From the NCBI GenBank assembly GCA_946886375.1, contig CAMPIL010000175.1:1-7575 (forward strand): a stretch of DNA of 7,575 nt, written 5' to 3'. Source of the stretch: an uncultured Phycisphaerales bacterium (GTDB lineage: Bacteria > Planctomycetota > Phycisphaerae > Phycisphaerales > SM1A02). Of this stretch, positions 4,995-7,575 are shown one piece after another. How positions within the stretch are numbered: the first letter of the stretch is position 1; each line of letters starts with the position of its first letter. A program made the position numbers and the translations under genes. Under the pieces are notes generated by a model. That model was not told the origin of the DNA. It was given only the letters and a program-made list of their open reading frames with translations, and did no database searches.

Positions 4995-6158
4995 ATGACC
5001 ACGACCCAGACCACACCGCCCGCCAAGATCAAACCTGAATCGACCGGCTCCGCGGGGCCGTACGCCTCCAAGCGCATCTTCAACTTTTCCGCAGGCCCCG
5101 CCGTGATGCCCGAGGAAGTACTGCGCCAGGCGCAACAGGACATCTGGAATATTTTCGGTTCGGGCATCGGCATTATGGAGCACAGCCATCGCGGTCCGGT
5201 GTTCGACCGCGTGATGGATGAGGCGAAGGCCGACTGCCGGAAAATCGCCAGCATTTCCGACGATTACGAAGTGCTGTTTCTTCAGGGCGGCGCGACCACG
5301 CAGTTCGCCATGATCCCGATGAACTTTCTTTCGCCTGAAACCACCGCCGACTATCCCGACACCGGCGTGTGGACGACCAAGGCGATCAAGGAAGCCAAAC
5401 TGTTCGGCAACGTGAACGTGGCGTTCGATGGAAGCAAGGTGGGTTACGCCTACACGCCTTCGGACAGCGAAATCAAGCAGACGACTTCCGGCGGCGGGGC
5501 GGTGTACATGCACTACTGCTCCAACAACACCATTTACGGCACGCGCTACAACAACGCGCCGTCGAGCAATTCGCCGCTGATCTGCGATGCCAGTTCCGAC
5601 ATTTTCAGCCGGCCCGTCGACATCAACAAGCATGGCATGATTTACGCCGGAGCGCAGAAGAACCTCGGCCCGTCGGGCGTGGTGCTGGTCATTATCCGCA
5701 AGGACCTGGTCGAAAAAGGCAAGAAGAACCTGCCCAGCATGTTCAGCTACGCAAATCACGCCAAGAACGATTCACGCCTGAACACGCCTGCCACCTTCGG
5801 CATCTACATGATGGGCCAGACGTTCAAGTGGATTCTCAAGCAGGGTGGATTGGCCACGCTGGAGAAGCGCAACGCGGAGAAGGCGAAACTGATTTATGAC
5901 GCCATCGATCAAAGCGGCGGCTTCTACACGGGCGTGTCGCGGCCGGACTGCCGCTCGCACATGAACGTCACATTCCGTGCGCCCAGCGAAGACCTGGACA
6001 AGAAATTCGTCGCGGAATCGGTGAAATTGGACATGGACGGCCTGAAAGGCCACCGCGATGCAGGCGGCATGCGCGCGAGCATCTACAACGCCTTCCCGCT
6101 GGAAGGATGCAAGGCGCTGGCCCAGTTCATGCGCGATTTCGCACGCAAGAACGGCTGA
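4995..6158 (+). CDS. serC: Phosphoserine aminotransferase
   Basis: This PLP enzyme transfers the amino group of glutamate to 3-phosphohydroxypyruvate to give O-phosphoserine, the step after SerA. In many bacteria it also serves pyridoxal phosphate synthesis. Family landmarks are FNFSAGPAVMPEEVL (29-43), GIMEHSHRGP (59-68), LQGGATTQF (96-104), TGVWTTKAIKEA (123-134), CDASSDIFSRP (197-207), the PLP-binding Lys222 in GAQKNLGPSG and HRDAGGMRASIYNAFP (353-368). All core parts are present over 387 residues. A 26-residue Thr/Pro/Lys-rich tail precedes the point where E. coli-type SerC begins, and no internal Met or close alternative start removes it. The start at 4995 has no good Shine-Dalgarno sequence but follows a run of six T, so S1-aided initiation is possible. 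It is co-transcribed with serA and followed by a strong terminator. Confidence 0.97.
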   Translation: MTTTQTTPPAKIKPESTGSAGPYASKRIFNFSAGPAVMPEEVLRQAQQDIWNIFGSGIGIMEHSHRGPVFDRVMDEAKADCRKIASISDDYEVLFLQGGATTQFAMIPMNFLSPETTADYPDTGVWTTKAIKEAKLFGNVNVAFDGSKVGYAYTPSDSEIKQTTSGGGAVYMHYCSNNTIYGTRYNNAPSSNSPLICDASSDIFSRPVDINKHGMIYAGAQKNLGPSGVVLVIIRKDLVEKGKKNLPSMFSYANHAKNDSRLNTPATFGIYMMGQTFKWILKQGGLATLEKRNAEKAKLIYDAIDQSGGFYTGVSRPDCRSHMNVTFRAPSEDLDKKFVAESVKLDMDGLKGHRDAGGMRASIYNAFPLEGCKALAQFMRDFARKNG

Positions 6159-6184
6159 AATTTTGATTGAAATCATCCAGGTGG

Positions 6185-6220
6185 AAGCCCACGGCGTGTA
6201 CGCCGTGGGCTTTGTTGTTT
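6185..6220 (+). terminator. Intrinsic terminator of the ser gene cluster
   Basis: GCCCACGGCG (6187-6196), the loop TGTA and CGCCGTGGGC (6201-6210) form a perfect 10-bp stem, extended by two A-T pairs at the base, followed by TTTGTTGTTT (6211-6220). It lies 26 bases after the serC stop and ends transcription towards the FHA gene. Confidence 0.92.
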
Positions 6221-6265
6221 CACGGCGCAGCATCCACAGGGAAGCGGCAATCGTATAGACGGTTC

Positions 6266-6270
6266 GGAGG
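6266..6270 (+). promoter_or_regulatory. Ribosome binding site that sets the FHA gene start
   Basis: GGAGG lies 10 bases before GTG 6281. A TATAGA sequence at 6254-6259 is a poor -10 candidate; no matching -35 is evident. Confidence 0.6.
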
Positions 6271-6280
6271 ACACTCGCCT

Positions 6281-7261
6281 GTGGCGAGACTGGAGATCAG
6301 GAAATTCAAGACCGTATCGCGCATGGAGATCGCGGATCGGCTGACGGTAGGCCGGTCGTCTCGCAATGATGTCGTGCTGCGCGATGTGCGCATCAGCCGT
6401 GAGCATTGCGTGATTGAAGTGATCGACGGCGCGGTGCGCGTGCGTGATCTGGACTCGCAGACCGGCACGCGGCTCAACGGCGTGCCGGTGCAGGATGCGC
6501 CGCTGCGGCACCGCGATCGCATTTCGATCGGGCCGTTTGACCTCGTGTTCAGGGATTCAGAAGGCGAATTTGCTGAGCAGTCCGATGAATCACAATCGCC
6601 CGGCGAATCTGCCGCCGGAGTCGATCATTCCGAAGATTCCGCCGCGCCGATGGCGGGCGAATCGCATGCCGCGCTTGAAGAATCGCAGCGCCAGACGGAA
6701 GAGGCGCGCCAACTTCTTGAATCACAGACAACCCAGATTCAATCGCTGTGCGCCGCTGCGTCGGAAATGCAGAGCGATCTGCAGCGCAAGACCGAGAACA
6801 TCACTTTGTTGGAGCGTGAAGTGGAATCACTGGTGCAGCGTCAACGCAACACCGAAGCCACGCGCCAAACCGCGTTGGACAAAACCCAGCGGGCCGAGCA
6901 GCGCCTGGCGAACCTGAGCGCCCAGATTCGCTCGCTGGACGAAATCGCAGGCCGCATCCGCTCCGTGCAGGAACAACTCGCCAGGCTGGAGCAGGAATGG
7001 GTGCTCGCCGATCAGGCGCTTGAGGCAGGCTCCAACGACGATGCAGCCGCGCACCAGCGCCGGCAGAAGTTGAGCGCATCGCTGGATTCGCTGAGTCACC
7101 AACGCGAACAGGCCCTCGTGCAACTGCACAACGCCGTCGCGGCGTTGCGCGATGCGGCCGTGGATGCCCAGCCGCGGTTCGATCACCCCTCGCCTCCAAC
7201 GGAAACTCCGCGCCCCTCAACCCATCGCTGGTGGCGGTTCGGCGCCCGCCGTCACTCGTGA
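6281..7261 (+). CDS. FHA domain protein with long coiled coil
   Basis: The protein has 326 residues from GTG 6281. An open frame continues upstream to 6167, but that would run through the serC terminator, and GGAGG stands 10 bases before the GTG, so the shorter form is preferred. Residues about 1-95 form a forkhead-associated domain, which binds phosphothreonine peptides. Its conserved features are VGRSSRND (23-30), SREHC (39-43) and TRLNG (63-67), all intact. Residues about 93-127 are an acidic, Ser-rich linker. Residues about 128-292 are rich in Glu, Gln, Arg and Leu with heptad-like spacing and should form a coiled coil. The C-terminal tail (about 299-326) is Pro-rich and then basic and aromatic (HRWWRFGARRHS). 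There is no signal peptide or membrane segment. It probably links a Ser/Thr kinase signal to an assembly or scaffold; the partner is unknown and no kinase is present here. Its 3' end overlaps a convergent gene by 45 bp. Confidence 0.88.
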   Translation: MARLEIRKFKTVSRMEIADRLTVGRSSRNDVVLRDVRISREHCVIEVIDGAVRVRDLDSQTGTRLNGVPVQDAPLRHRDRISIGPFDLVFRDSEGEFAEQSDESQSPGESAAGVDHSEDSAAPMAGESHAALEESQRQTEEARQLLESQTTQIQSLCAAASEMQSDLQRKTENITLLEREVESLVQRQRNTEATRQTALDKTQRAEQRLANLSAQIRSLDEIAGRIRSVQEQLARLEQEWVLADQALEAGSNDDAAAHQRRQKLSASLDSLSHQREQALVQLHNAVAALRDAAVDAQPRFDHPSPPTETPRPSTHRWWRFGARRHS

Positions 7262-7575
7262 TTCAAGGGCAGCCCGGCTCATGGGCAACTCAAATCGATC
7301 GCGCGTGCGCGTGTACCCGAGGCCGCCCATCCGGCCGATCGCATCCAACCGTGCTGGATCGATGTGGAATCGCTCGTTGATCAAATCATCGCGCACGAAC
7401 ACATGCACCACCCGGCCGATCACGATGTTGCCGCCTGCCGGCGCGCCTGGATTGGTGCGAACCACCTGCACCGTTTCACATTCAAACGCCACGGGCGATT
7501 CCGCAACGCGCGGCGGCTTCACCACGCGGCTGGGCGCGGGCGTCAATCCCGTCAACGCGAACTCGCTTTCGCCAT
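7217..7575 (-). CDS. Flavin reductase-like (FMN-binding split barrel) protein, C-terminal part
   Basis: The reading frame is open to the right edge of the window, so this is the C-terminal 118 residues of a longer protein, not a gene starting at the TTG at 7555. It begins GESEFALTGLTPAPS and continues with PPRVAESPVAFECE, NIVIGRVVHVFVRDD, IGRMGGLGYTRTRDRFELP. These segments match the second half of the flavin reductase-like family: the ESP-V-FEC strand, the IGRV strand and the terminal GYTRT-DRFE block. Members bind FMN or FAD and include NAD(P)H:flavin oxidoreductases and flavin-utilising partner proteins; the precise substrate cannot be told from this part. The stop at 7219-7217 lies inside the 3' end of the convergent FHA gene. 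No terminator is visible for either transcript in the overlap. Confidence 0.88.
   Translation of the reverse strand, partial: GESEFALTGLTPAPSRVVKPPRVAESPVAFECETVQVVRTNPGAPAGGNIVIGRVVHVFVRDDLINERFHIDPARLDAIGRMGGLGYTRTRDRFELPMSRAALESRVTAGAEPPPAMG

Noticed and set aside
4722..5759. Long minus-strand open frame (345 codons) opposite serA/serC
   Set aside because: It is antisense to conserved enzyme sequence with no recognisable domain or ribosome binding site, so it is a shadow frame.
6167..6280. N-terminal extension of the FHA protein starting at 6167
   Set aside because: It would translate through the serC terminator hairpin, and a better start with GGAGG upstream exists at 6281.
7220..7555. 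Flavin reductase-like protein as a complete 112-residue gene starting at TTG 7555
   Set aside because: The frame stays open to the window edge and the residues before the TTG (GESEFA) continue the family pattern, so the gene is partial.

Overview
The window is GC-rich bacterial DNA that resembles a planctomycete, probably of the Phycisphaerae type. I base this on three things: a GspG-like pilin whose leader reads KRA|FTLIE and whose C-terminal half is Ala-rich and ends in a GVGWVW-type segment; small anchored proteins beside it; and an FHA/coiled-coil protein near housekeeping genes. The taxonomic call is inference, because no marker gene is present. I see no mobile element, CRISPR array, rRNA or tRNA.

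Left part (1-2216, all minus strand): a PilZ domain protein (1872-2216), then about 500 bp without a gene, a type II secretion/type IV pilin-like major pilin (960-1367) closed by a textbook intrinsic terminator (898-929), a single-pass membrane protein of unknown family (83-862), and the first 25 codons of another membrane-anchored protein (1-76) whose ribosome binding site lies inside the end of the gene before it. Together these look like an envelope/pilus locus with a possible c-di-GMP receptor nearby.

Centre (2335-6158, plus strand): a DUF1015 protein, D-3-phosphoglycerate dehydrogenase (serA, with an ACT domain) and phosphoserine aminotransferase (serC), ended by a strong terminator at 6185-6220. 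SerA and SerC carry out the first two steps of serine synthesis, from 3-phosphoglycerate to O-phosphoserine. No serB phosphatase is present. The DUF1015 protein carries an ADGHHR motif like that of ParB-fold free serine kinases and sits in front of serA-serC, so it is a good candidate for an enzyme acting on serine/phosphoserine. This is the most interesting lead here. The three genes lack good Shine-Dalgarno sequences, whereas several of their neighbours have strong ones. A 19-bp perfect palindrome lies in the divergent gap between pilZ and the DUF1015 gene, and a GC-rich hairpin separates the DUF1015 gene from serA.

Right part: an FHA-domain protein with a long coiled coil (6281-7261, plus) converges with, and overlaps by 45 bp, the 3' end of a flavin reductase-like gene (7217-7575, minus) that runs off the window.
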